A stretch of DNA of 60,658 nucleotides from Paludibacteraceae bacterium (GTDB lineage Bacteria; Bacteroidota; Bacteroidia; Bacteroidales; Paludibacteraceae), in the NCBI GenBank assembly GCA_017551675.1, contig JAFZLC010000036.1, forward strand, positions 1 through 60,658, read 5' to 3'. Positions 49,317 to 56,934 of the stretch are shown piece after piece. A program made the translations under genes and the position numbers. Position 1 is the stretch's first letter. Every line of letters begins with the position of its first letter. The notes under the pieces were generated by a model. That model was not told where the DNA came from and ran no database searches. It saw only the letters and a program-made list of their open reading frames with translations.

Positions 49317-50078
49317 TCACCTCCCCGCGTACGATTGCAAAAATTCCCCTATGTAAACACGCCAACTTTGCCAATTATGTCTGCCTTTTGTTTTCTTAAA
49401 ATCATGCGGGATTTGATAGCGATTGAACCTACGATTGATACGTCTCGACCTTGCATAAAACAGATCCCGACTACCACAACGTATCCAATATTCTGCTCCC
49501 GTGCTCTTCTTAGGTATCTGGCACTGTAATATCACAGGAGAGAACAATCCTACCACATCAAAATGATATTGCTTACTTAAATTTAATGCTTGTCGCGCTC
49601 CACTACTTAGTCCGGCTATCTTTTTTGCTCCACCTATCGAGTAGTGAGCTTTTACATACGCTTCTATCTCTGGGAATAAAACTTCAAATTCCCCCTTTTT
49701 TATATGATGGTTGAAGTCATGCATAGACTTGAAATAGCTGGGCAACTGATATGCTGTCATTGTATCGTTTACCACACAAAGTGGCATTACTATCACCAAA
49801 GGTTCTATTATCCTTCCCTGAATTAAACTATCTGCCAACTCTGCAATATGCGCCTCATCTTCCCATGAATACTGATTACCATGCATTCCGTGCAATAAAT
49901 AGAGGACAGGGTAGACCGAATCTGCATGATAAGAGGGTGGGGTATAAACTGTTAGATATCGTGGTTCTCCATTCTTTTCGCTTACAAATCGAACCGTATC
50001 TATCCTCCCACCTGCCATCATGTGCATGACATGGAATAACAATGCTACTATTAATGCTATTAGGCTTTTGACTGACAT
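49317..50078 (-). CDS. Secreted esterase of the putative esterase (esterase D/feruloyl esterase-like) family
   Basis: 253 residues. Signal peptide about 1-22 (ending HMMAGG). The alpha/beta-hydrolase nucleophile is S158 in AGLSSGA (GxSxG); oxyanion region YLLHGMHGNQYSWED near 60-74; catalytic His likely in GRHNWQSW near 235. Substrates for this family include S-formylglutathione and feruloyl or acetyl xylan esters; a periplasmic glycan esterase is plausible here. It overlaps the end of the glycosyltransferase gene by 19 nt. Confidence 0.82.
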   Translation of the reverse strand: MSVKSLIALIVALLFHVMHMMAGGRIDTVRFVSEKNGEPRYLTVYTPPSYHADSVYPVLYLLHGMHGNQYSWEDEAHIAELADSLIQGRIIEPLVIVMPLCVVNDTMTAYQLPSYFKSMHDFNHHIKKGEFEVLFPEIEAYVKAHYSIGGAKKIAGLSSGARQALNLSKQYHFDVVGLFSPVILQCQIPKKSTGAEYWIRCGSRDLFYARSRRINRRFNRYQIPHDFKKTKGRHNWQSWRVYIGEFLQSYAGR

Positions 50079-51193
50079 ACCATTGCGTCTTTCAGCATTG
50101 ACTCAAAATCTCGTACAACCTCTGTTAATCGATACTTCTTGGCCTCCTGAGCATACTTTATTTCCATCTCTTTGCGCTCCTCTGGATGTTCTATCCAATA
50201 TTCAATACGATTCTTCAGATCCTCAGCATTGCCCACTTCAAAGAGAGAACGATCGTCCAAAGCAAACTGTTTAGTGGCAGAAAGCGGACTATTCGAGATG
50301 ATAGGCACCAATCCTGTAGCAAAGGCTTCGATACAACTGATGGCTTCACTCTCCATATCACTGGCATGTACGTATAGATGTGTCTTGTGTAACAGCTCGA
50401 TCAACTCCTCGCGTGAGTAATATCCGAAAATGGGAGGGTTAGTCAAATCCTTTCCTAACCGGCGATAACATTTCTCCATCGGTCCGGTGCCAGCAAATAG
50501 CAATTGGATGTTCTTTTCATATTTGCTCATTTTCACGGCTTTAATCACCAAATCTTGTCTTTTTTCAGGGGATAATCTTCCCACCATTGTGATGACAAAT
50601 TTATCTGGATATTGGTCTTCATCGGCGGGACGATAATAGACAAAGTCGTTGGAGATTCCGTTGCTGATAACGTGTAATTGGTTGTCAAATCCATAATGTT
50701 TCAACTCGTCGGCCATCATCTGACTAGGGCAATGTATATGTTGCACCCCTTTGTACATGGTCTTGTAATGAATTCGATAAAGCATACGGTTGATCCATTC
50801 CACCTTACCTAGGTGAAAAGCTGAGCTGATGTTTTCTGCTTGTATATGAAAGGCGGCAGTAAGAGCTTTCCCTCTGGACTTTGCCATTTTCTTTATTTTA
50901 CAACCTAGAAAGAAAGGGGTATATACATGAACAACATCACACCAATCCAATGCCTGGTTGATAATTGCTTTATTCGGCACAGAGTACTGAAATCCATTAG
51001 CATCCAGAATAGGTTTGAATGGAGTTTTCAACTCTTTTAATGCATATATATAATCTGGATAAGGAGGTTCAGCATTGGTGATAACACGCACTTCATGTCC
51101 CATTTTTCGTAAGGTTTCCGCATAGCGTTGAGCAGAAATGCTGGTACCGTTTTTATGCGACTGAAACGCGTCAATTGCAAATAATATCTTCAT
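50060..51193 (-). CDS. Glycosyltransferase family 4 protein
   Basis: 377 residues. GT-B fold: N-terminal acceptor domain with the loop GTSISAQRYAETLRKMGHEV and CDVVHVYTPFFLG near 90, C-terminal donor domain with VGRLSPEKRQDLVIKAV near 207 and the E-x7-E motif ESEAISCIEAFATGLVPI near 296. It transfers a sugar to a lipid or glycan at the inner face of the membrane. DUF-type resemblance to mannosyl or glucosyl diacylglycerol transferases is possible but not decisive. It precedes the esterase in the same operon. Confidence 0.9.
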   Translation of the reverse strand: MKILFAIDAFQSHKNGTSISAQRYAETLRKMGHEVRVITNAEPPYPDYIYALKELKTPFKPILDANGFQYSVPNKAIINQALDWCDVVHVYTPFFLGCKIKKMAKSRGKALTAAFHIQAENISSAFHLGKVEWINRMLYRIHYKTMYKGVQHIHCPSQMMADELKHYGFDNQLHVISNGISNDFVYYRPADEDQYPDKFVITMVGRLSPEKRQDLVIKAVKMSKYEKNIQLLFAGTGPMEKCYRRLGKDLTNPPIFGYYSREELIELLHKTHLYVHASDMESEAISCIEAFATGLVPIISNSPLSATKQFALDDRSLFEVGNAEDLKNRIEYWIEHPEERKEMEIKYAQEAKKYRLTEVVRDFESMLKDAMVCQSKA

Positions 51194-51301
51194 TGTTATG
51201 CCTATAGCTTATTTTCTGTTATTTTAGATATACGAATTAAAAAATGACGCAACACAGCGTATCCCTTATTTTGACTTATTCATATAAATATCATTGCCGC
51301 G

Positions 51302-51310
51302 ACAAAGATA
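51302..51310 (-). promoter_or_regulatory. -7 box for the glycosyltransferase-esterase operon
   Basis: The minus strand reads TATCTTTGT, an exact match; this would leave a leader of about 100 nt. The rest of 51194-51399 is AT-rich without features. Confidence 0.5.
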
Positions 51311-51399
51311 TATCATATTTTATAAAATTCGATGTTTAAAATAGATTTTATGCATGTGCTTGTTATCTATGTGCATTTTAGCGGACAGAAATAATTTAA

Positions 51400-52116
51400 T
51401 TATTCCTTTTTCCTTCCTTTAATTAGTTTTATCAAAAACCGTACAATTTTTTCAAACTTATCAATGGTTGTTTTCAATATAACAGATAAAATGAATGTTG
51501 TTACAAGAGCTAATAAAAGAGGGATCCTTATCATTTTCCACGTAGAACGAGTGATTTCCCACGTAGAACATGAACTTTGTTCATTATAATTAAGATTACG
51601 ATTATTATAGTAATAACTTTCAGGATCCATCAGATTCTCTTGTGTACAGTGCGCCGGTAAATCCAAATTCGAAAAGACAGAATCATATTGGAGAGAATCG
51701 TTTTCTAGTGAGAGACAAAAATAGCGTCCCTTGGAGAGTCCATATAAAAGACTATCCATTTTAGCAATGCTATCTATCTCATCTATGTTATGGTTTCCTT
51801 CAATATAAAATGGCATATTATCGGTAGAGATGATTTTATATTGTGGATTTATTTGTACGTATCGGTAGTCGCTATCGCCAGAATAGGTGTTCTCTTTCTT
51901 CCCAAGCAAAAGGCTAAAGGAGAAGAAAAAAGAAAAGAAGAACAACAAAATGACAGCTGAAACATTGTATGTTATGAGATTGCGAAGAAGATGACTCTTT
52001 TCGGAGAATATAAATGTTAATATTGTAATAATTACACATATATATGGTAGATAGGATGTGACTAATACAATAAAAATAGTAGCCAGACTTATAAAGAAAA
52101 ATGAGATAACTTGCAT
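51400..52116 (-). CDS. Unknown membrane protein
   Basis: 238 residues. N-terminal hydrophobic helices (about 3-30, 32-50 and 50-75), a polar extracytoplasmic domain (about 76-185, rich in Y, D, S and N), then one C-terminal helix (about 190-215, RIPLLLALVTTFILSVILKT) with a basic cytoplasmic tail ending KGRKKE. I do not recognise the family. Codon use and AT content resemble the core genes. Read alone from tandem -7 boxes at 52189-52231. Confidence 0.7.
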   Translation of the reverse strand: MQVISFFFISLATIFIVLVTSYLPYICVIITILTFIFSEKSHLLRNLITYNVSAVILLFFFSFFFSFSLLLGKKENTYSGDSDYRYVQINPQYKIISTDNMPFYIEGNHNIDEIDSIAKMDSLLYGLSKGRYFCLSLENDSLQYDSVFSNLDLPAHCTQENLMDPESYYYNNRNLNYNEQSSCSTWEITRSTWKMIRIPLLLALVTTFILSVILKTTIDKFEKIVRFLIKLIKGRKKE

Positions 52117-52182
52117 ATTAAATTATATTGATTGAAAATGAACTCGACTATACCTCCGAGTATATTCCTCTTATCTTGTTAC

Positions 52183-52231
52183 TTGTATGCAAATTTAGAT
52201 AAAAAATATAATTTTTTTGTATGCAAATATA
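52183..52231 (-). promoter_or_regulatory. Tandem -7 boxes and a 12-nt direct repeat upstream of the unknown membrane protein
   Basis: TTGTATGCAAAT occurs at 52183-52194 and 52217-52228, 34 nt apart. Each overlaps a minus-strand -7 match: TAAATTTGC (52189-52197) and TATATTTGC (52223-52231). The gap 52117-52487 holds this and the possible remnant at 52283-52486. Confidence 0.45.
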
Positions 52232-52282
52232 CTATTCCCACGATGCGAGCACTATAGTATAATTTGTAATATAATTAATCTT

Positions 52283-52486
52283 ATGTTAAATAATAGCAAG
52301 GAGCTTATTCCATTATCATATGCAATGGATACCCATTGACGTTATTTTTCATAATCTGAATTCAAATAATCATTTACAGAATTGTTGATGGCAAAATATT
52401 AATATACACATGCAAGTGTGACGAAAATAGTTGCTCTTATTATTGTACAACCAATGATCCTGGAGATTATCACTACTTAAAATCAC
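52283..52486 (+). pseudogene. Possible degraded small coding sequence
   Basis: An ATG at 52283 gives MLNNSKELIPLSYAMDTH and stops; in another frame from about 52370 comes a start-less peptide reading IVDGKILIYTCKCDENSC, then SYYCTTNDPGDYHYLK, with four closely spaced cysteines. The two parts look protein-like but are out of frame, as if a gene of about 70 codons has decayed. Its end runs into the crcB 3' end. No family is recognised; this could be chance. Confidence 0.22.
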
Positions 52487-52487
52487 T

Positions 52488-52874
52488 TCACATAACACCC
52501 CAAACACGATACCCCAGCGCCACTAAAACTACGCCGGCAATGACACTCAAAGCGATATAGCCAACAAAACCTAGGATGTTTCCGGTTTGTAGCAACATCA
52601 ACGCCTCTTTAGAGAAGGTTGAGAACGTGGTAAAACCACCACAGAGTCCAACGGTCAGGAATAAAGCCCATTTGCTACTCTCGCTAGCGCTTCGGCTGAA
52701 ATATCCCCACAAAAGCCCGATCAGAAAGCAACCCAACAGATTCACGGCAAGAGTCGCCCAAGGAAACCCTTTGCCGACACTTTTCATTGCCAAAGAGACA
52801 AGATACCTTGCTGCTCCACCGATGAAACTACCAGCCCCAACGACCACAATATTTTTGATGATGTCTGATACCAT
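52488..52874 (-). CDS. crcB: Fluoride ion channel CrcB/Fluc
   Basis: 128 residues, four helices. A dual-topology dimeric channel that exports fluoride. Signatures GAGSFIGGAARYLVS (about 13-27) and GLCGGFTTFSTFSKEA (about 76-91, the phenylalanine-box region) are intact. A single gene, so a homodimer is expected. I searched its leader by eye for a fluoride riboswitch and found none. Confidence 0.95.
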   Translation of the reverse strand: MVSDIIKNIVVVGAGSFIGGAARYLVSLAMKSVGKGFPWATLAVNLLGCFLIGLLWGYFSRSASESSKWALFLTVGLCGGFTTFSTFSKEALMLLQTGNILGFVGYIALSVIAGVVLVALGYRVWGVM

Positions 52875-52893
52875 TGAAATCTATTTTATTGGC

Positions 52894-52902
52894 ACAAAGA
52901 TA
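52894..52902 (-). promoter_or_regulatory. -7 box for crcB
   Basis: The minus strand reads TATCTTTGT, exact consensus, 20 nt from the ATG. Confidence 0.55.
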
Positions 52903-52975
52903 CTAACTTTCTGGGGCATATCCCATAGGTAAGTCAATAGCAAATCGTCTCTTCCGTTAATTTTGGTAATTCTTC

Positions 52976-53021
52976 CCGAAATTCAGATACCTTCACTCCC
53001 CCGAATGTGGCATATCTTTGT
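52976..53021 (+). promoter_or_regulatory. Promoter with putative AraC-type site for the hydrolase operon
   Basis: CCGAAATTCAGATACC (52976-52991) ends exactly 21 nt before the -7 box TATCTTTGT (53013-53021). The same element at the same distance precedes the flavodoxin gene (56220) and the alcohol dehydrogenase gene (60374). A second CCGAA starts at 53001, 25 nt after the first. Position fits an activator replacing the -33 contact. Confidence 0.6.
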
Positions 53022-53049
53022 ATCAGTAAAAATTCAAAACCAATTTGAA

Positions 53050-54138
53050 ATGAAGAAATTAATAATAAGTGTTGCTTGCATTGCCGCACTAATGGGTTGC
53101 TCGCAACAAAAAACTGAAAAGACAATGAACACAGAAGAATTACAACTCACGCAGGAATGGGACAAGGTTTTCCCTCAGAGCGACAAAGTGAACCACAGCA
53201 AGATAACGTTCCACAATCGTTATGGCATAACTTTAGCCGCCGACCTTTACGTGCCGAAAAACGCTACGAAACCAATGCCCGCCCTTGCTGTGAGTGGCCC
53301 GTTTGGGGCTGTGAAAGAGCAGACTTCAGGCCTATATGCCCAAACAATGGCTGAACACGGATTTCTGACCATCGCCTTCGACCCGTCGTTCACAGGCGAG
53401 AGTGGCGGTGAACCACGCCGTATGGCCTCGCCCGACATTAACACCGAAGATTTTCTGGCAGCTGTTGATTATCTATCAAATCGTGAAGATGTTGATGCAG
53501 AAAAGATTGGTATCATCGGCATTTGCGGTTGGGGTGGAATGGCAATCAATGCCGCCGCTATCGACCCCCGTATCAAAGCGACCGTGGCAAGTACTATGTA
53601 CGATATGAGCAAAGTGACTGTTGAGGGATATTTCGGCAGTGAAAACACACCCGCACAACGCATGGAGAAACGTCGTGCAATCAGTGCCCAACGCACCGAA
53701 GACTACCGAACGGGCAGTTACAAGCGTGCAGGAGGCGTGGTTGATCCCCTACCCGACGACGCACCGTGGTTTGTGAAAGATTATTATGACTATTACAAAA
53801 CACCACGTGGTTACCATAAACGTAGCGGCAATTCAAACGATGGTTGGAATGTTATCGGCTGTCAGTCGTTCCTCAACCAAAATCTGCTATGTTTCGCCAA
53901 CGAGATTGAAACGCCCGTTCTGCTCGTCCACGGCGAGAAGGCTCACAGCCGTTATTTCAGCGATTATGCCTTTGAAAAGATGACAGGCGTGAAACCGGAA
54001 GAGGGCAAAAGCGCGAAGGTGGGCAACAAGGAGCTGCTGATTATCCCTGGTGCCGTCCACACTGACCTTTACGACAACAAGGCTGGAGTGATTCCTTACG
54101 ACAGAATCGCAGCGTTTTTCCGTGAGAATCTAAAATAA
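53050..54138 (+). CDS. Alpha/beta-hydrolase family lipoprotein
   Basis: 362 residues from the ATG at 53050, chosen because it gives a lipoprotein signal MKKLIISVACIAALMGC (lipobox LMGC). The upstream in-frame extension has no signal. Body: alpha/beta-hydrolase of the YcjY/dienelactone-hydrolase type (RYGITLAADLYVPKN about 58-72, FDPSFTGESGGEPR about 109-122, LLVHGEKAHSRYF near 300, PGAVHTDLYD near 335 with the catalytic-type His). The elbow reads GICGWGGMA, with Trp where a Ser nucleophile is expected; the preceding Cys may serve instead. First gene of a three-gene unit. Confidence 0.8.
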   Translation: MKKLIISVACIAALMGCSQQKTEKTMNTEELQLTQEWDKVFPQSDKVNHSKITFHNRYGITLAADLYVPKNATKPMPALAVSGPFGAVKEQTSGLYAQTMAEHGFLTIAFDPSFTGESGGEPRRMASPDINTEDFLAAVDYLSNREDVDAEKIGIIGICGWGGMAINAAAIDPRIKATVASTMYDMSKVTVEGYFGSENTPAQRMEKRRAISAQRTEDYRTGSYKRAGGVVDPLPDDAPWFVKDYYDYYKTPRGYHKRSGNSNDGWNVIGCQSFLNQNLLCFANEIETPVLLVHGEKAHSRYFSDYAFEKMTGVKPEEGKSAKVGNKELLIIPGAVHTDLYDNKAGVIPYDRIAAFFRENLK

Positions 54139-54148
54139 TGCAAGGACA

Positions 54149-54730
54149 ATGAAGCAAATCACCTTTATCGTAACAATTGTTTTATTTGTCTGTTGTTCAG
54201 CGAATAACAAACTAAAAGCCGAACCTATGAGCGAGAAATTGTTTATCACCGTCAACGGCACAACTTTCACCGCCACTTTGGTCGACAACAGTTCGACGCA
54301 GGCGCTGGTCGATGCTCTGAAAAAGGCGCCAATCACCTACGAGGCTCACGATTACGGCAATTTTGAGAAAGTTGGCGATTTGGGACAGTCGTTCCCCACA
54401 AACGACGAATCAATCACTACCGAGCCTGGCGATTTAATTCTGTATCAAGGTCATAACCTTTGCATTTACTACGATGTGAACACGTGGACTTTCACTCGTC
54501 TGGGCAGAATCGACAACGCCACACAACAGGAACTGAAAGCCGCGCTGGGCAATGGGAATGTTAGCATAACGCTCTCATTGTCAGAAATAAAAACTGGTAT
54601 AAATGATGTAAAATCTTCGCCCGCCACTGACAATCGGAAATTCGACCTTCAAGGCCGCCAAATAAGCACCGTCACTGTCGGGCAGATTTATATCGAAAAC
54701 GGGCAGAAAAAGATAAAAATCAGCAAGTAA
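54149..54730 (+). CDS. Secreted cyclophilin-like protein with a Prevotella-type C-terminal tail
   Basis: 193 residues. N-terminal signal with a lipobox-like LFVCCS (about 12-17). The central part (about 28-140) matches the cyclophilin-like barrel domain found beside flavodoxins and reductases (FITVNGTTFTATLVDNSSTQALVDAL, EPGDLILYQGHNLCIYYD, WTFTRLGRI; each cited by its ends). After a linker comes RKFDLQGRQISTVTVGQIYI then ENGQKKIKISK, resembling the terminal secretion/sorting tails of Prevotella proteins. The enzyme role is unknown. 10 nt after the hydrolase. Confidence 0.75.
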   Translation: MKQITFIVTIVLFVCCSANNKLKAEPMSEKLFITVNGTTFTATLVDNSSTQALVDALKKAPITYEAHDYGNFEKVGDLGQSFPTNDESITTEPGDLILYQGHNLCIYYDVNTWTFTRLGRIDNATQQELKAALGNGNVSITLSLSEIKTGINDVKSSPATDNRKFDLQGRQISTVTVGQIYIENGQKKIKISK

Positions 54731-54745
54731 CTTAAAATCAACAAT

Positions 54746-55285
54746 ATGAACGTTTTAGTAATATCAACAAGTCTGCGCCCCACAAGCAATTCCGACGCTT
54801 TGGCGCGTGAGTTTGCGCGTGGTGCCGCCGATGCAGGGCACAAGGCCGAGGTAGTCTCGCTTCGCGGAAAGAAAATTGAATTTTGCAAAGGTTGTTTCGC
54901 CTGTCAGCAAACGCAAAAATGCGTGATAAAAGACGATGCACCCGCCATTGTGGCTAAAATGCACGATGCCGATGTAATTGCCTTTGCCACACCCATTTAC
55001 TACTACGAGATGAGCGGTCAACTGAAAACCCTTCTCGACCGCGCCAACCCGCTCTATACGTCTGATTACAAGTTTAGTAGCATTTATATGCTAACCACCG
55101 CCGCCGAAGACGAGGCGTTTGTGCCCGGGCGCGCCGTTGCGGGCCTAACGGGCTGGGTTGACTGCTTTGAGAGGGCGAAGCTGGCAGGAACTGTCTTTGC
55201 AGGCGGTGTGAACGAAATGGGCGAAATCGAAGGCCACAAGGCACTTGGCGAGGCGCATGAAATGGGCAAGTCAGTTGGGGAATAA
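54746..55285 (+). CDS. NAD(P)H-dependent FMN reductase / iron-sulfur flavoprotein-like oxidoreductase
   Basis: 179 residues. Flavodoxin-like fold: VLVISTSLRPTSNSDALA (FMN phosphate loop, about 3-20) and FATPIYYYEMSGQLKTLLDR (about 75-94). The cysteine set CKGCFACQQTQKC (about 48-60, spacing x2, x2, x5) matches the compact cluster motif of iron-sulfur flavoproteins and related family members. Likely a cytoplasmic electron-transfer or quinone/disulfide reductase. Third gene of the hydrolase operon, 15 nt after the previous one. Confidence 0.82.
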   Translation: MNVLVISTSLRPTSNSDALAREFARGAADAGHKAEVVSLRGKKIEFCKGCFACQQTQKCVIKDDAPAIVAKMHDADVIAFATPIYYYEMSGQLKTLLDRANPLYTSDYKFSSIYMLTTAAEDEAFVPGRAVAGLTGWVDCFERAKLAGTVFAGGVNEMGEIEGHKALGEAHEMGKSVGE

Positions 55286-55289
55286 TTGT

Positions 55290-55309
55290 CCGAAATTCTG
55301 TAAATTTGC
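55290..55309 (+). promoter_or_regulatory. araC promoter with overlapping CCGAAAT element
   Basis: CCGAAATTCTGTAAAT (55290-55305) overlaps the -7 box TAAATTTGC (55301-55309) of the araC gene, 16 nt before its ATG. Elsewhere the element sits 21 nt upstream of the -7. Overlap with the -7 suggests autorepression. Confidence 0.5.
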
Positions 55310-55324
55310 AAAAAGCAAAAAAAA

Positions 55325-56212
55325 ATGAAAGAGATACATTTCGATACAGTTCAGCAATTCAACGATTTTTACGGCTTTGAGACTCTGCACCCGTTGGTGA
55401 GCGTGGTGCGCTATGAAAAGCAACAGCCTATCGACGAATGTTTGGTTCACTATGGCGTGTACGCATTGTTCCTGAAAGAGAACAAAGGCTGCAAACTCTC
55501 GTACGGCCGCACAAAATACGACTTCGACGAGATGACCGTCACTTCGTTTGCGCCTGGCCAACAGATTCTCGTTGAGCCGAACCCCGACGTGGTTTTCCCA
55601 AAGTGGACGGCACTGGTCTTTCACCCTGATTTTTTGGCACGCACGCAGTTGGGGCGGCAGATGTCGCGCTACGAGTTTTTCTCTTATTCGAGCAACGAGG
55701 CGCTGCACCTTTCCGTAGGTGAGATTGAGATTTTCCGCAGCGTTTTGGCGATGATTCAGCAAGAGTTGCAACACGCTATCGACAAACACTCACGCGAGTT
55801 GATTGTGTCGAACATTGAATTGCTATTGAACTATTGCTTAAGGTTTTACGACCGTCAGTTTATTACCCGTGAGGAGATAAACCACGTAACGGTGCAGCGT
55901 TTCGAGTCGCTTTTAGACGATTATTTGACCGAAAAGGCCGAAACCAACGGCATTCCGACAGTGGCTTACTTTGCCGAGCAATGCAACCTTTCGGCTGGCT
56001 ATTTCGGCGAGTTGGTGAAGGTGGAAACGGGCCGCACGGCGCAGGATTTCATTGCCGACCGAATTGTTCGTCGCGCCAAGGAACTGCTTAACAGTCAGAC
56101 GTTAAGCATTGCTCAAGTGGCCGACCGTCTGGGCTTCGGTTATCCGCAACATTTTGTCCGCTTCTTCAAACGCAAAACGGGCAAGACACCAACAGAATAC
56201 AGGGCGGCGTAG
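55325..56212 (+). CDS. AraC family transcription regulator, likely controller of the adjacent redox genes
   Basis: 295 residues. N-terminal sensor domain (about 1-170, cupin-like), C-terminal double helix-turn-helix: AEQCNLSAGYFGELVKVETG (about 218-237) and LSIAQVADRLGFGYPQHFVR then FFKRKTGKTPTEYR (about 260-293). It lies between the hydrolase operon and the exported flavodoxin. The CCGAAAT elements in front of those genes, the alcohol dehydrogenase gene and itself are its most likely sites. Members such as YqhC of E. coli control aldehyde reductases, which suits the set. Confidence 0.88.
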   Translation: MKEIHFDTVQQFNDFYGFETLHPLVSVVRYEKQQPIDECLVHYGVYALFLKENKGCKLSYGRTKYDFDEMTVTSFAPGQQILVEPNPDVVFPKWTALVFHPDFLARTQLGRQMSRYEFFSYSSNEALHLSVGEIEIFRSVLAMIQQELQHAIDKHSRELIVSNIELLLNYCLRFYDRQFITREEINHVTVQRFESLLDDYLTEKAETNGIPTVAYFAEQCNLSAGYFGELVKVETGRTAQDFIADRIVRRAKELLNSQTLSIAQVADRLGFGYPQHFVRFFKRKTGKTPTEYRAA

Positions 56213-56219
56213 ATACTTT

Positions 56220-56265
56220 CCGAAATTTGTTTATCTAAAAGATATCGAAAGAATTGTATATTTAC
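56220..56265 (+). promoter_or_regulatory. Flavodoxin promoter with putative AraC-type site
   Basis: CCGAAATTTGTTTATC (56220-56235), 21 nt, then -7 TATATTTAC (56257-56265; last G replaced by A). A second TCGAA lies at 56245, 25 nt after the first, as in the hydrolase promoter. The imperfect -7 agrees with need for an activator. Confidence 0.6.
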
Positions 56266-56286
56266 TTTATCAAATCACAAAACAAA

Positions 56287-56811
56287 ATGAAACAGATAGT
56301 ATTAACATTCCTTAGTTTTTTTATTATGAGTACAGTATCAGCACAAAACAAAACTCTTGTGGCTTATTTTTCAGCTTCGGGTGTAACCAAGAAAGTGGCT
56401 ACAGAATTGGCGACGGTTGCCAATGCTGATCTTCATGAGATTAAGCCTGCTCAAGCCTACACCAACGCAGATCTTGACTGGCACGACAAGCAATCACGCT
56501 CGTCGGTGGAGATGGCCGATAAAAAGTCACGTCCTGCCATTACAGCTAAACTCGCAAACATGTCTGACTATCAAACAATTTACGTTGGATTCCCTATTTG
56601 GTGGTACACTGCTCCGACCATTATCAATACTTTCCTCGAGAGTTATGACTTCAGTGGCAAAACCGTTTACTTGTTTGCAACAAGTGGTGGTAGCACCATC
56701 GACAAGGCTGTCAAGGATTTGAAGGCGGCTTATCCTAAAATCAATATCAAAAGCGGTCGCCTGCTCAACTATGCAGGTAAAAATGAGTTGCAGGAATTTG
56801 TTGGGAAGTGA
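56287..56811 (+). CDS. Flavodoxin with a signal peptide
   Basis: 174 residues from the ATG at 56287, chosen because it gives a clean signal peptide ([20 protein letters not shown]) with an A-x-A-like end. The mature part begins [20 protein letters not shown], the FMN phosphate loop, and has [20 protein letters not shown] near 98-117 and [15 protein letters not shown] near 127. Flavodoxins normally stay in the cytoplasm, so export implies a periplasmic electron carrier or reductase. Expressed from its own promoter behind araC. Confidence 0.88.
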   Translation: MKQIVLTFLSFFIMSTVSAQNKTLVAYFSASGVTKKVATELATVANADLHEIKPAQAYTNADLDWHDKQSRSSVEMADKKSRPAITAKLANMSDYQTIYVGFPIWWYTAPTIINTFLESYDFSGKTVYLFATSGGSTIDKAVKDLKAAYPKINIKSGRLLNYAGKNELQEFVGK

Positions 56812-56848
56812 TGATTAGATAGTATCGAACTATAATACAGAATGGTAC

Positions 56849-56892
56849 AATCGGCAAAAAGCTTTCGTGGAAGGTGTTTTGCCGATTTTGTT
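56849..56892 (+). terminator. Terminator after the flavodoxin gene
   Basis: AATCGGCAAAA / TTTTGCCGATT, 11-bp perfect stem with a 17-nt loop, followed by TTGTTTG. It also lies downstream of the convergent AraC gene and may serve both strands. Confidence 0.8.
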
Positions 56893-56934
56893 TGAATTGA
56901 TGAGCAAACACTTCCTCTCCTTTTTGTTCTCCTC

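Noticed and set aside
51386-51400. AATAATT/AATTATT palindrome at the end of the unknown membrane protein
   Set aside because: Pure A/T, short and without a U-run; likely chance in AT-rich DNA.
52875-52960. Fluoride riboswitch before crcB
   Set aside because: The conserved pieces of that aptamer are not seen on the minus strand; the leader is only about 20 nt.
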